23,056 nt of DNA from Leptolyngbyaceae cyanobacterium CSSed165cm_216 (GTDB lineage: Bacteria; Cyanobacteriota; Cyanobacteriia; Phormidesmidales; Phormidesmidaceae): positions 1 to 23,056 of the forward strand of contig SLIY01000161.1 in NCBI GenBank assembly GCA_007135385.1. Direction: 5' to 3'. Position numbers and translations under genes: made by a program. The stretch's first letter is position 1, and each line of letters starts with the position of its first letter. Below, piece after piece: positions 1 through 7,625 of the stretch. The notes below the pieces were generated by a model, which had not been told where the DNA came from, did no database searches, and was given only the letters and a program-made list of their open reading frames with translations.

Positions 1-34
1 GGAGAGACGGTGCAAGTCGGGGAAGCTTATCTGA

Positions 35-802
35 CTAGTAGCGAATCTGCAGGGTGACGCGGGCCTCTACAGTTTGTTCACCGCCGATCACTGGGGTGGC
101 GGCTTCGGCCACCATGTCGGCTCGCATCGCTTGGCGGGGCATGGGCTGGGGGGGTGGAACAGCTGCACCATCGAGCTGAATACTGACAATCTCTTGGGAA
201 CTGAGGTTGAGACTACCCAATACTGTGTCAGCCTGGGTTTGGGCATCGGCTACCGCCTGGCGCAGCGCCTGTTGGCGGGCGGCGTCTAGGGCAGCGTCAT
301 CGGCCAGAAAGCTGACGCTACGGATTTGGTTGGCCCCGGCATTGATGGCATCATCCAGCAGGGTGCCCACAACTTCGGTGGGCATTTGAAAGCTGACGGT
401 GTTGCTGCCGCTATAGCCCACCAGGATAGACTCACCATCCTCATAGCGGTAGCGAGGGCTAAGCTGAATGCCTGTAGTTTCAAGGTTTTCCACCTGACGC
501 GATCGCAGCAAGTCCACCACTGTCGTCGATCGCTGGGCAATGTCTTGCTGGACTGTAGCTGCATCAGGCCCCTGGGCTTCTACCCCCAGGACCACCTGGG
601 CTTTTGTCGTCTGTACTGACTGCTCGCCTTGCCCGGTTACGGTTAGGGTGCGCATTATCATCTCCTGGGCGATCGCCCTCGGGGTAAGCAAAGGGGCAAA
701 CCCCCAGCTACCGGTCAGGGCCACAGAGGCTAATACCACTGCTCCCAGCCGTCTAGCCCCATCGTGCTTGCTGGACCGATAGTGTTTCACAGGCTTAATC
801 AT
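35..802 (-). CDS. Periplasmic SIMPL-domain (DUF541) protein
   Basis: About 255 residues. The N-terminus has basic residues (KHYRSSKHDGARR) followed by a hydrophobic stretch and an Ala-rich cleavage region ending near AIAQE, which is a Sec signal peptide. The mature part begins with RTLTVTGQGEQSV and has the alternating pattern of SIMPL/DUF541 proteins (the YggE/BP26 type), including the VGYSGSNTVSFQ segment typical of the family. These proteins are exported and often linked to envelope or oxidative stress, but their biochemical role is not settled. A GTG six bases upstream (808) is an alternative start; I prefer ATG at 802 because AAGG and GAGG sequences precede it. A 17-bp palindrome lies about 65-80 bp upstream. 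The C-terminus is complete. The first 34 bases of the window hold no readable gene, although a convergent plus-strand gene ending here (stop at 55-57 or 36-38) cannot be excluded. Confidence 0.85.
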   Translation of the reverse strand: MIKPVKHYRSSKHDGARRLGAVVLASVALTGSWGFAPLLTPRAIAQEMIMRTLTVTGQGEQSVQTTKAQVVLGVEAQGPDAATVQQDIAQRSTTVVDLLRSRQVENLETTGIQLSPRYRYEDGESILVGYSGSNTVSFQMPTEVVGTLLDDAINAGANQIRSVSFLADDAALDAARQQALRQAVADAQTQADTVLGSLNLSSQEIVSIQLDGAAVPPPQPMPRQAMRADMVAEAATPVIGGEQTVEARVTLQIRY

Positions 803-866
803 CCTCACACCGCCTTTTTAGGATTGCCCATTCAATCTGCCATAGGACAACGAATGGTGATCACTG

Positions 867-883
867 GTTACCAAATTGGTAAC
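867..883. promoter_or_regulatory. 17-bp perfect palindrome upstream of the SIMPL gene
   Basis: GTTACCAA-A-TTGGTAAC is a perfect 8-bp inverted repeat around a single central base. It lies 65-81 bp before the ATG at 802. Size and position suit an operator for a dimeric regulator, but I cannot name the protein. A palindrome of the same geometry and similar half-site occurs at 7849-7865. Confidence 0.4.
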
Positions 884-923
884 TTGCCGCCAGCCCATCC
901 TAGAGCATCGGTTCAGTATGGCT

Positions 924-991
924 AAAAACCCGGTTTCTTCGTCGCTGCTCTAGCGACATAATCTGCTGTCTAGCCAAGAACCCGGGTTTCT
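924..991 (-). terminator. Large hairpin after the DUF697 GTPase gene
   Basis: The arms at 926-939 and 976-989 are inverted repeats (13 of 14 match) of the AAACCCGG type. They enclose a second perfect hairpin, GTCGCT/AGCGAC at 941-946 and 952-957. Read on the minus strand, the structure begins 13 nt after the GTPase stop and its last arm runs into GGGTTTTTAG, a U-run as in an intrinsic terminator. AAACCCGGTTT-type palindromes are also a common dispersed repeat in filamentous cyanobacteria, so this may be a repeat recruited as a terminator. Confidence 0.55.
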
Positions 992-1002
992 GTACCGGCG
1001 TT

Positions 1003-2289
1003 CTAGGCTTGTCGCCCCTCGTCCTTAAACCGGGCTTTGGCGGTGGAAAAGGCCTCTTTCATCGCCGCCTGAATTTTCTGGGGATCAGGCTTCTTGCCCC
1101 CCATCAAATCACCAAAGTAGACACAGGCCCCTTCCCCTAAGGCCCAGGTGTAAGCAGCAGCCCAGGAGGCGGCAAGCACACTGCCCAACCCGGGGATAAA
1201 TTTGATCAGTTCTCGGCCAATAGCTTGGGCAAAAAAGCCACCAGCGATCGCACTAGCCACTCCCCCAGCCTGGGACGGGCTGAGGACTTGGCCATACAGT
1301 TTACCCAACAGCCCCACCATGGACACTTGCAAGGCAGTCAGCACGGGCATGGTGGCAAACGGTAGCGGTACCGCCGCCAGGGTAGCGGCCATCACCGCAA
1401 AAGCAGAAATATAATGGCGGCCCACATCTCGATAGAGGTTACCCAACTGTTCAGAGGCGTCATCCTGTTCATCCAGGAGTTGGTACAGGGCTTGAGCCTC
1501 AGCCTCGGGTAGGAGATCTGCCAGGGCATTCCGGAGGCTCTCTAAACCGTAGAACACCGGATCAAAGCCGTCTTCCTCCAGGGTAAAGTCGATCAGCACG
1601 GTGCCATCCACCAAGTCTTTAAAGCTGTCCTGGATGGCTTGGAAGGGGCGGCTGACAGCGTCAATTTCGGGGGGATAGGGGGGATGGTTATCGAGGCTAG
1701 GGGGGTAAATCTCATGCACAGAGGTAACCACCAACAGGCAGGGGATCGCTGGAAATTGCTGGCGCAAACTCCGGGCGATTTGGCGCAGGCTATCTAGGGC
1801 AAAGTCATTAATTTTTACCGTTAAGATCAGAATGCGGGCTTTGCCACTGCTGACTTGCAAGTCCTGTACCAATTCGACAACGATACTCTCGGTGGACTGG
1901 GTAACATCCCCTAGGCCGACGGTGTCGGTAAAGATCAGCAGGGGCAAATCCTCGGATGGATAAGCATAGCGCTGAGTGTTACGGGTGTGGGGCTTGAACC
2001 CCTGGCCAACAATGTCAGCAGAGACCCCCGTCAGACCTCGCACAATCGAGCTTTTACCGGTTTGGGGTTTGCCGATCAGCAGGGCTTCAGTGGTGGGGAG
2101 TTGCTGCCGCACCGCCGCTAAAATTTCGGCAATTTTTTCGTCATCCACATTGAACCAGCCGCTAATCTGCCGGGTCGGGCGCAGTTGCCCTAACTGGTGA
2201 GTAACCTGATGCCACAACCCGACGAGAGGCTTGGGTTTGGATGTAGCGGATGGCGACTGGTCTGATGGCTGATGTTTTGGGTGGCCCAT
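1003..2289 (-). CDS. GTPase with C-terminal hydrophobic DUF697-like domain
   Basis: 428 residues. The P-loop GKPQTGKSS is at residues 73-81, followed by a switch/G2 region with conserved threonine and the G3 motif DTVGLGD at 122-128. The usual NKxD G4 motif is replaced by TSVHE at about 189-193, after the strand CLLVV. Residues about 295-395 are strongly hydrophobic and Ala/Gly-rich, with repeated PLPFATMPVLTALQ- and GGFFAQAIG-like segments, as in DUF697 proteins that sit in or on the membrane. Cyanobacterial GTPases of this architecture are common but their function is unknown; membrane-associated cell-envelope or stress roles are guesses. The ATG start is supported by GGGGAACGGGA just upstream. 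The gene is monocistronic and ends at the 924-991 hairpin. Confidence 0.82.
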   Translation of the reverse strand: MGHPKHQPSDQSPSATSKPKPLVGLWHQVTHQLGQLRPTRQISGWFNVDDEKIAEILAAVRQQLPTTEALLIGKPQTGKSSIVRGLTGVSADIVGQGFKPHTRNTQRYAYPSEDLPLLIFTDTVGLGDVTQSTESIVVELVQDLQVSSGKARILILTVKINDFALDSLRQIARSLRQQFPAIPCLLVVTSVHEIYPPSLDNHPPYPPEIDAVSRPFQAIQDSFKDLVDGTVLIDFTLEEDGFDPVFYGLESLRNALADLLPEAEAQALYQLLDEQDDASEQLGNLYRDVGRHYISAFAVMAATLAAVPLPFATMPVLTALQVSMVGLLGKLYGQVLSPSQAGGVASAIAGGFFAQAIGRELIKFIPGLGSVLAASWAAAYTWALGEGACVYFGDLMGGKKPDPQKIQAAMKEAFSTAKARFKDEGRQA

Positions 2290-2386
2290 TCCCGTTCCCC
2301 ACGATGATGCATCTGGCCGATGGCACTGATTGATAATGTCTTTATCCTATAGTGCCAGTGGGTATATAGGGCCGATGGGTAACCCG

Positions 2387-2416
2387 CAGTAGCCAGCGTC
2401 ACAGTAGCAGGCGTCA
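2387..2416. repeat. 15-bp imperfect tandem duplication
   Basis: CAGTAGCCAGCGTCA is followed directly by CAGTAGCAGGCGTCA (13 of 15 identical), between the GTPase start and the terminator hairpin of the neighbouring gene. Probably a local slippage duplication. Confidence 0.7.
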
Positions 2417-2418
2417 AA

Positions 2419-2463
2419 AGAGGCCGGGTAACTGTCACAATCCACAACAGTTACCCGGCCTCT
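2419..2463 (-). terminator. Perfect 17-bp stem terminator of the 2544-2999 gene
   Basis: The arms AGAGGCCGGGTAACTGT (2419-2435) and its exact reverse complement (2447-2463) enclose an 11-nt loop. On the minus strand the stem is followed by CTTTTGACG, so it works best as an intrinsic terminator about 80 nt past the stop codon at 2544. Confidence 0.75.
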
Positions 2464-2543
2464 GAATTCAATCCCTCACCGACGATAGCCTAGGGCAAGC
2501 TTCTTAGCCCGATCGCCATTAACCTTTGGGCGAAACCCATGGC

Positions 2544-2999
2544 TTACGCTAGGGTTTCGGGGCAGTAGCCCAACCCCATCACAAACTGACGCCGGAAGGC
2601 CTCAATTTCTTCACGATCGGGGGTGCCGTGAGACACAATGGCTACCTGATAGCGGCGCATGACATCAATTGGCGATTGTCCGTTTTCTAGCCCCCACAGG
2701 GCCATCCGCACCCGAATGCCTGGGTCGTAAGCGACTCCCAGTTCATTCATGTAGGCTCGAAAGTCCTCGGCATCGGAGGGTGTAATAGCATCATTCATCT
2801 TGATGCGAATCACCCATCCATCGATTTGGTGAATCACTGTCATGAACATAAAGGGTAGCCTGGGGGTGCCTAATAAGTGTTCAACCACTCGCAAGGTCAA
2901 ACTGGCATTGGCAAGGTAGTAAGTGTATTCCATTTGATCATTCCGCCAGGTGCTACAGTTCTTATTGTCGTAGTTGGGGTCCAGATTGGTTAGGGGCAT
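2544..2999 (-). CDS. Small conserved-looking protein of unknown function
   Basis: About 151 residues from the ATG at 2999, which is preceded on the minus strand by a purine-rich CGGGGGGA. The frame stays open up to 3146, but those codons would overlap queA and look non-native. The protein is soluble: no signal peptide or membrane segment. It starts MPLTNLDPNYDNKNC and contains a compact mixed helix/strand core (WRNDQMEYTYYLANASLTL, VIHQIDGWVIRIKMN) and a helical C-terminus (REEIEAFRRQFVMGLGY). I do not recognise the family. It is divergent from queA with under 50 bp between the two starts, so the two promoters must overlap or lie within the opposite gene. A strong hairpin terminator follows it. 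Codon use and composition match the neighbours. Confidence 0.75.
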   Translation of the reverse strand: MPLTNLDPNYDNKNCSTWRNDQMEYTYYLANASLTLRVVEHLLGTPRLPFMFMTVIHQIDGWVIRIKMNDAITPSDAEDFRAYMNELGVAYDPGIRVRMALWGLENGQSPIDVMRRYQVAIVSHGTPDREEIEAFRRQFVMGLGYCPETLA

Positions 3000-3046
3000 T
3001 CCCCCCGTCCTGACCTGGGTGTATCCCCCCAAAGCTATTTGTGCCA

Positions 3047-4141
3047 ATGCCCGATTGTTCCTCCGCAGATTACTCATTAGCCGCCTACCAGTACACCTTG
3101 CCCCCCGAGGCGATCGCCCAAACCCCTGTGACGCCAAGGGATGCATCCCGCTTACTGGTGGTAGATTCGGCCACTAGCTATCAGCACCGCCAGTTTCGCG
3201 ATCTACCCGAGTTGTTGCAGCCTGGGGATCTACTGGTGGTAAATAATACCCAGGTGATACCAGCCCGACTGCAGGGGTACAAGCCCGGTGGTGCCAAGGT
3301 GGAAGTGTTTTTGCTGGAGCAACAGGGGCCTGATCAGTGGCTCGGGTTGGTGCGACCAGGGCGTCGTCTTAAACCTGGGGCAACCATTCAGTTTGGCCCT
3401 AATCCCCAAGCGCCGCTACTCACCGCCCAGGTCTTAAGCACTGATCCCGATACCAAAGGGCGTATCCTCCGGTTTGAGCATGGGGGTGATGGTACCCTTT
3501 ATGAGGTGATTCAAGCCCTCGGCCAAGTGCCTTTCCCCCCCTACATCACAGATACAACCGCCTCCCCTGATCAGTACCAGACCATCTATGCTGAGCAACC
3601 AGGGGCGGTAGCCGCCCCAACCGCAGGGTTACACTTCACCCCCGAGCTATTTGAGCGGCTCGATCAAACGGGGATCGGGCGATCGCAGCTGACCTTGCAT
3701 GTGGGCGTCGGCACCTTTCGCCCGGTGGAAGCCGATAATATTCTGGAGCACAAGATGCATGGGGAATGGATCGACGTGCCCGCCGATACCGTGGCCAAAA
3801 TTCAAGCCACGAAAGCCCAGGGGGGTCGGGTGATTGCGGTGGGCACAACGGTCGTGCGCGCCCTAGAAGGGGCCGCCCAGGGAGGGCACTTGCACCCCTG
3901 GCAGGGTAAAACCAACCTCTACATCTACCCGGGCTACCGCTTCCAGGTGATCGATGGCCTAATCACCAACTTCCACCTACCGGGATCCAGTCTACTGATG
4001 CTGGTCAGTGCTTTGGTTGGCCGCGATCGGCTGCTAGGCCTCTACGAGCAGGCCATTCAGCAGCACTATCGGTTTTATTCCTTTGGTGATGCCATGCTGA
4101 TCTTGCCTGAGGCGGTCTTACCCGAGGCTACCCCGGCGTGA
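3047..4141 (+). CDS. queA: S-adenosylmethionine:tRNA ribosyltransferase-isomerase
   Basis: 364 residues, close to the family norm. QueA transfers and isomerises the ribose of S-adenosylmethionine onto 7-aminomethyl-7-deazaguanine at the wobble base of tRNAs with GUN anticodons, giving epoxyqueuosine. Family hallmarks are visible: an N-terminal YSLAAYQYTLPPEAIAQTP segment, GDLLVVNNTQVIPARLQG, the PTAGLHFTPELF block, LHVGVGTFRPVE with the following HKMHGEW, and the C-terminal TNFHLPGSSLLMLVSA with FYSFGDAMLI. A GTG two codons earlier (3041) is also possible; neither start has a clear Shine-Dalgarno sequence. The gene stands alone on the plus strand, divergent from 2544-2999; a possible terminator lies at 4318-4348. 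Confidence 0.97.
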   Translation: MPDCSSADYSLAAYQYTLPPEAIAQTPVTPRDASRLLVVDSATSYQHRQFRDLPELLQPGDLLVVNNTQVIPARLQGYKPGGAKVEVFLLEQQGPDQWLGLVRPGRRLKPGATIQFGPNPQAPLLTAQVLSTDPDTKGRILRFEHGGDGTLYEVIQALGQVPFPPYITDTTASPDQYQTIYAEQPGAVAAPTAGLHFTPELFERLDQTGIGRSQLTLHVGVGTFRPVEADNILEHKMHGEWIDVPADTVAKIQATKAQGGRVIAVGTTVVRALEGAAQGGHLHPWQGKTNLYIYPGYRFQVIDGLITNFHLPGSSLLMLVSALVGRDRLLGLYEQAIQQHYRFYSFGDAMLILPEAVLPEATPA

Positions 4142-4317
4142 CTAGTTCCCCTGGATAGCGCTAAGGGTTGCCCTGTGATGATCCCCGCTGGGGCACACCT
4201 ACCCTAGCTTTTAGTCAGGTTTCCATCAGTAAAGTTCCGGCAAAAAATTCTGCAATAAACAGCTACATTTCACAGCTAATTTATCCCTCAATCGCTATGC
4301 TAGGTAGTATGCTAAGC

Positions 4318-4348
4318 AGCGATACAGCAGCCACTACTGTCGCTTTTT
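4318..4348 (+). terminator. Likely intrinsic terminator downstream of queA
   Basis: AGCG (4318-4321) and ACAG pair with CTGT and CGCT (to 4344), with a 2-nt bulge, and the stem is followed by TTTTT and AG. It lies about 180 nt past the queA stop, so it may end the queA transcript or a separate short RNA made from the intervening bases. Confidence 0.5.
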
Positions 4349-4397
4349 AGAATTGCTTTTTAGGTGATTTCTGGAAAACTTTTTTATCAGGTGGTAG

Positions 4398-4425
4398 GCA
4401 GTGCTCACCCTGCAGTGCTCACCCT
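4398..4425. repeat. Perfect 14-bp tandem duplication
   Basis: GCAGTGCTCACCCT occurs twice in a row with no mismatch. It does not extend a coding frame; probably a recent slippage event. Confidence 0.75.
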
Positions 4426-4587
4426 ACGGCAGCTATGATCGCTGGCTTAATAGGATCACCGGCTTACAGTGAGGATCTTCTGTCTCAGAAACCATCTTAG
4501 GCCCAGTTCAGGACCTATTTTCGGCTTCTGTTCGTCAAGCTGTCTAGGGCTGTCGTTTGCCGTCTAAGCTTTCAGCGATCGCCATCT

Positions 4588-4851
4588 GTTAAGCCCCTAG
4601 CTACCTTGGGGCTTAACTCAGAGACAGGTTAGCTCCCTAGGCGTTTTATCAGGGCTAACAGCGGTCCCCAACCATGATGGTAATGTCCTCAGCAGCGCTG
4701 ACAAGCCTCCTTAACGGAGCTTGTAGCTCGGTCACCAACTGGAGTGACAAAGGTGGCTAGTAGCCCCAGTTTTAGCAACCCTTAATTGATAGTTTCGCCG
4801 CCGCTGCGTTGCGAGTCCCGACTCGCCCCTAGCCGTCGGGAGACTTTCCCG
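4588..4851 (+). other. Cluster of inverted repeats, possible structured leader RNA
   Basis: Hairpins seen in order: GTTAAGCCCC/GGGGCTTAAC (4588-4597 with 4608-4617, perfect); GTTAG..CCCT/AGGG-CTAAC (4628-4659, bulged); ACAAGC-CTCC/GGAGCTTGT (4701-4724, one bulge); GCGAGTC/GACTCGC (4811-4826, perfect, 2-nt loop); CGGGA/TCCCG (4837-4851). A competing pair, CCCGAC (4817-4822) with GTCGGG (4835-4840), excludes both of the last two. The gene at 4902 follows directly, so this could be its regulatory 5' leader or an independent small RNA. It does not match SRP RNA, RNase P RNA or tmRNA signatures that I know. Confidence 0.35.
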
Positions 4852-4901
4852 AGTTGCCCATGCTTGATCATTTCGCTATCATTTCGCCGTTTGTATCCCC
4901 T

Positions 4902-5567
4902 ATGAGCAATTTTTTCGCCACGGCCAGCTTAGTTGTCCTCACCACCAGTGCCTTGGGGCTATGGATCAGGCCCGTAGACTCTACCGTCAATTCTGCTGAT
5001 GGGTTGTACAGTGTCAGCCCAGTGACTAGGGAGACGGCGGCCGCCATCGATCGCTCTTTTGAGCAGCTAGCTAACGTTCCCAACGGCATTCTCACAGACA
5101 TTTGCCTCGACTTACCCCAGTGGCAGCGCCCCTCCCCCAACGATCAGGCTAAGCAATTAGAGACCATGGGGCGCTATGAGGCGACACTAGCCACTGGAAC
5201 CGTTGCCGAGGATGGCAAAGATTGGTGGCACCACGACGCTTTTTCCTTTACCACCTATGGCCTTAGTGCCCGCACTGATCCCCTCTACTTATCCGGGGTT
5301 TGGACGGCTATAGATCAGATTTGGGATTGCTATAGTGATGACCAACCAGAACGGATTAACGCTGGTGATCTGGCCGAGGTTTGGTTGCTGAATCATCGCC
5401 TGGTGGATCTCCGGTGGCAGGACGACCACTACTTACTGACTGTCGAGCCCAGCCAGGGTGGTTTACAGCTCGTCCAATTTCAGCGTCAGGAAGTAGCAGC
5501 TCAACTACCGATAAACTTGATTACCACTGATGGCCAAGGGCTACCGATTCTGTCAGGTGACTGGTAA
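4902..5567 (+). CDS. Putative exported protein of unknown function
   Basis: 221 residues from ATG 4902; an ATG at 4860 or TTG at 4854 would add 14-16 residues. I chose 4902 because it places a hydrophobic segment (FFATASLVVLTTSALGLWI) directly at the N-terminus, as in a signal peptide or membrane anchor; no start has a good ribosome-binding site. The rest is soluble and acidic, with Trp-rich stretches (DWWHHDAF, GVWTAIDQIWDCY, VWLLNHRLVDLRW) and a C-terminal beta-rich part (HYLLTVEPSQGGLQLVQFQ). Two cysteines, in DICLDL and WDCYSD, could form a disulfide if exported. I recognise no family. It is convergent with secG, 67 bp apart, and preceded by a run of inverted repeats. Confidence 0.65.
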   Translation: MSNFFATASLVVLTTSALGLWIRPVDSTVNSADGLYSVSPVTRETAAAIDRSFEQLANVPNGILTDICLDLPQWQRPSPNDQAKQLETMGRYEATLATGTVAEDGKDWWHHDAFSFTTYGLSARTDPLYLSGVWTAIDQIWDCYSDDQPERINAGDLAEVWLLNHRLVDLRWQDDHYLLTVEPSQGGLQLVQFQRQEVAAQLPINLITTDGQGLPILSGDW

Positions 5568-5634
5568 AAACATTTTTTCTAGAACGGGGATTCACCAGGA
5601 ATTCAATACCCCCTTTGGATAGACGCTCAGTGAA

Positions 5635-5883
5635 TTATGGCGTGGGGGGGGGGGCATCAAGCCAACCGCCGCTGAGTATCACTGTCATCCCCATGAACAG
5701 GACAGTCAAAATCCAGGTGGCACGGTTTAGGGTCGTTTCTGCACTTTTGGTGCTGGTAAACAGTTGGGCTTGACCACCCAGCCCCCCTAGGCCATCTCCC
5801 TTGGGACTGTGTAACAGCACCAGCGCCGTTAAGCCCACTGCCGAGATCACCCAAATCGCCGTTATTACAGTCGTCGCTGACAT
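5635..5883 (-). CDS. secG: Preprotein translocase subunit SecG
   Basis: 82 residues, normal for SecG, the small accessory subunit of the SecYEG channel in the plasma and thylakoid membranes. There are two membrane helices: residues about 4-24 (VITAIWVISAVGLTALVLL) and about 54-72 (ATWILTVLFMGMTVILSGG). Between them is the conserved cytoplasmic loop HSPKGDGLGGLGGQAQLF, which is diagnostic for the family. AGGTGG precedes the ATG by about 9 nt. It follows gpmI on the same strand with 143 bp between, an order I recall as common in cyanobacteria, so co-transcription is likely. The last codons (DAPPPTP) lie on an 11-base C run, a slippage-prone site. Confidence 0.95.
   Translation of the reverse strand: MSATTVITAIWVISAVGLTALVLLHSPKGDGLGGLGGQAQLFTSTKSAETTLNRATWILTVLFMGMTVILSGGWLDAPPPTP
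5644..5654. repeat. 11-base homopolymer (G on plus strand) in the secG 3' end
   Basis: Eleven consecutive G's on the plus strand encode the proline run near the SecG C-terminus. A gain or loss of one base would change the final residues and move the stop codon; the core SecG domain would be unaffected. Confidence 0.9.
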
Positions 5884-6026
5884 ATATGCTTACCACCTAA
5901 CGCGTCAAAGCCTAAACTCGAACCGGGGAAAGTGAAGTGACTTTGCACCCGCTTTCACTGTGGGTCAAAATCACCCATTTCCCATATTACCGCAGATACC
6001 GAATCGCTATGGGCAGCGCTCGTTTG

Positions 6027-7625
6027 CTAACGGGTAAGCTTCACCGGGGTGCGGTTAGGCCGCATTTCCACCCCCGCTGGCAAAAACATAGAACGCCCAG
6101 TCATTTCAGGCGGCTGGGGGAGGTCCAGCAATTGCAGAATCGTGGGGGCAATATCGGACAACCGACCATCGTCCCTAAGCTTAACATCACCACCGTGGGC
6201 CGGTACCTTCAGCTTTTCCCCTTCTACCAAAATAAAGGGAACTGGATTAGTGGTATGAGCCGTCCAGGGCTTGCCAGTTTCATCCCGCATCAGCTCGGCA
6301 TTGCCGTGGTCAGCAATGATAATCGCAGTGCCACCCGCTTTACCAATGCTGTCAATCAGACGCCCCAAACTGCGATCGACCGCTTCTAGGGCCGTGATCG
6401 TGGCCTCCATCTTGCCGGTGTGACCTACCATGTCAGGGTTAGCATAGTTAATCACCACCATGGCATAAATCCCCTTTTCAATGGCCGCGATAGCGGTGTC
6501 CGTCACGGCATTGGCAGACATTTCAGGGGCTTTGTCATAGGTCGCCACCATCGGACTTGAGATCAGTTCTCGATCTTCTCCTTCAAACGGCTCTTCCAGA
6601 CCGCCATTAAAGAAGTAGGTGACATGGGCATATTTTTCAGTTTCGGCCGTACGAAACTGCTTGAGCCCATGGTGGGCCACCACCTCCCCCAAAATGTTAC
6701 TGAGGTTCTGGGGATGGAAGGCCACGTCAACCGGTAACTCCGCATCATATTGGGTCAGGGTGACAAGGCTGAGGGGATCGATTAATGGCCGCTCAAACCC
6801 TTGAAAATTAGGATCAACCAGGGCATGGGTTAACTGGCGTGCCCGGTCAGGACGGAAGTTGAAGAAGACCACACCATCCCCAGGGGCAATGGCACCAGGG
6901 GCCAGACGTACTGGCTCGATGAATTCATCCTGGATGCCCTCAGCGTAGGACGCCTGCAAAGCCTCTAGGGCAGATTGACCGGTGCCATCACTGGCATCGG
7001 TAAGGACCCGATAGGCCTTTTCGATCCGATCCCAGCGATTGTCACGGTCCATGGCGTAGTAGCGGCCACTGAGGGTGACCAGTCGTCCTAGCCCCACCGA
7101 TGCGACATAATCTTGAATTTTTTGCACCGCATACTGCCCTTCTGTGGGCTTTGTATCGCGGCCATCGGTAATCACATGGATGCAAACCTCGTCAATGTCT
7201 TGGGCCTTAGCCATTTCAATCAACCCAAACAGATGATTGAGGTGAGAGTGTACCCCGCCTTCGGAACACAGGCCGATCAGATGCAGCTTGCTTTGGCGAT
7301 AGCGTACGGCCTGGCAAACCCCCAATAATGCTTCATTTTCTTGAATGGTGCCCTCCTCAACGGCATCGGAAATGCGCACTAATTCTTGGGGCACAATCCG
7401 ACCAGCGCCAATATTCAGGTGACCGACCTCAGAATTACCCATTTGCCCCTCGGGCAGTCCGACATCTTTGCCAGAAGTACGAATCAGGGTATGGGGATAA
7501 GCAGTCCATAGACTATCCATCACAGGAGTCTTGGCGGCGGCAACAGCATTACCGTCAGCGGAGTCCCGGTATCCCCAACCATCGAGGATGACCAGCACCA
7601 TGGGCGGCACAGATGCTTGATTCAT
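6027..7625 (-). CDS. gpmI: 2,3-bisphosphoglycerate-independent phosphoglycerate mutase
   Basis: 532 residues, the normal length of this Mn-dependent enzyme of lower glycolysis, which interconverts 3- and 2-phosphoglycerate in the cytosol. It is a member of the alkaline phosphatase superfamily. Visible motifs: VLVILDGWGYR with the metal-binding Asp (residue 15), MGNSEVGHLNIGAGR with the catalytic serine at residue 65, VHVITDGRDT-type segment (CIHVITDGRDTKPTEG), SGRYYAMDRDNRWDR, and near the C-terminus NYANPDMVGHTG, IIADHGNAE and AHTTNPVPFIL, which carry the second metal site. The start is set by AAGGA nine bases upstream of the ATG. A candidate -10 (TATGAT on the minus strand near 7663-7668) lies about 40 bp upstream. 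It precedes secG on the same strand. Confidence 0.97.
   Translation of the reverse strand: MNQASVPPMVLVILDGWGYRDSADGNAVAAAKTPVMDSLWTAYPHTLIRTSGKDVGLPEGQMGNSEVGHLNIGAGRIVPQELVRISDAVEEGTIQENEALLGVCQAVRYRQSKLHLIGLCSEGGVHSHLNHLFGLIEMAKAQDIDEVCIHVITDGRDTKPTEGQYAVQKIQDYVASVGLGRLVTLSGRYYAMDRDNRWDRIEKAYRVLTDASDGTGQSALEALQASYAEGIQDEFIEPVRLAPGAIAPGDGVVFFNFRPDRARQLTHALVDPNFQGFERPLIDPLSLVTLTQYDAELPVDVAFHPQNLSNILGEVVAHHGLKQFRTAETEKYAHVTYFFNGGLEEPFEGEDRELISSPMVATYDKAPEMSANAVTDTAIAAIEKGIYAMVVINYANPDMVGHTGKMEATITALEAVDRSLGRLIDSIGKAGGTAIIIADHGNAELMRDETGKPWTAHTTNPVPFILVEGEKLKVPAHGGDVKLRDDGRLSDIAPTILQLLDLPQPPEMTGRSMFLPAGVEMRPNRTPVKLTR

Larger units (their letters stand above)
4142..4901. other. 760-bp non-coding stretch between queA and the secreted-protein gene
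   Basis: No convincing gene or tRNA is visible. The 60-codon open frame at 4168-4350 has no ribosome-binding site or recognisable content. The stretch holds a terminator-like hairpin (4318-4348), a perfect 14-bp tandem duplication (4398-4425) and a dense series of inverted repeats from 4588 to 4851, each listed separately. A HIP1 site is at about 4576. Confidence 0.6.

Noticed and set aside
2190..2447. 85-residue minus-strand frame overlapping the GTPase start
   Set aside because: It overlaps a confident gene and enters the terminator hairpin of another; no family resemblance.
4168..4350. 60-residue plus-strand open frame after queA
   Set aside because: No ribosome-binding site, low-information sequence, and it overlaps the terminator hairpin.
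4141..4860. SRP RNA, RNase P RNA, tmRNA or tRNA in the long gap
   Set aside because: I looked for the conserved core sequences (for example GGAAGGAAGCAGCC, GAGGAAAGUCC and the TTC-loop of tRNAs) and found none.
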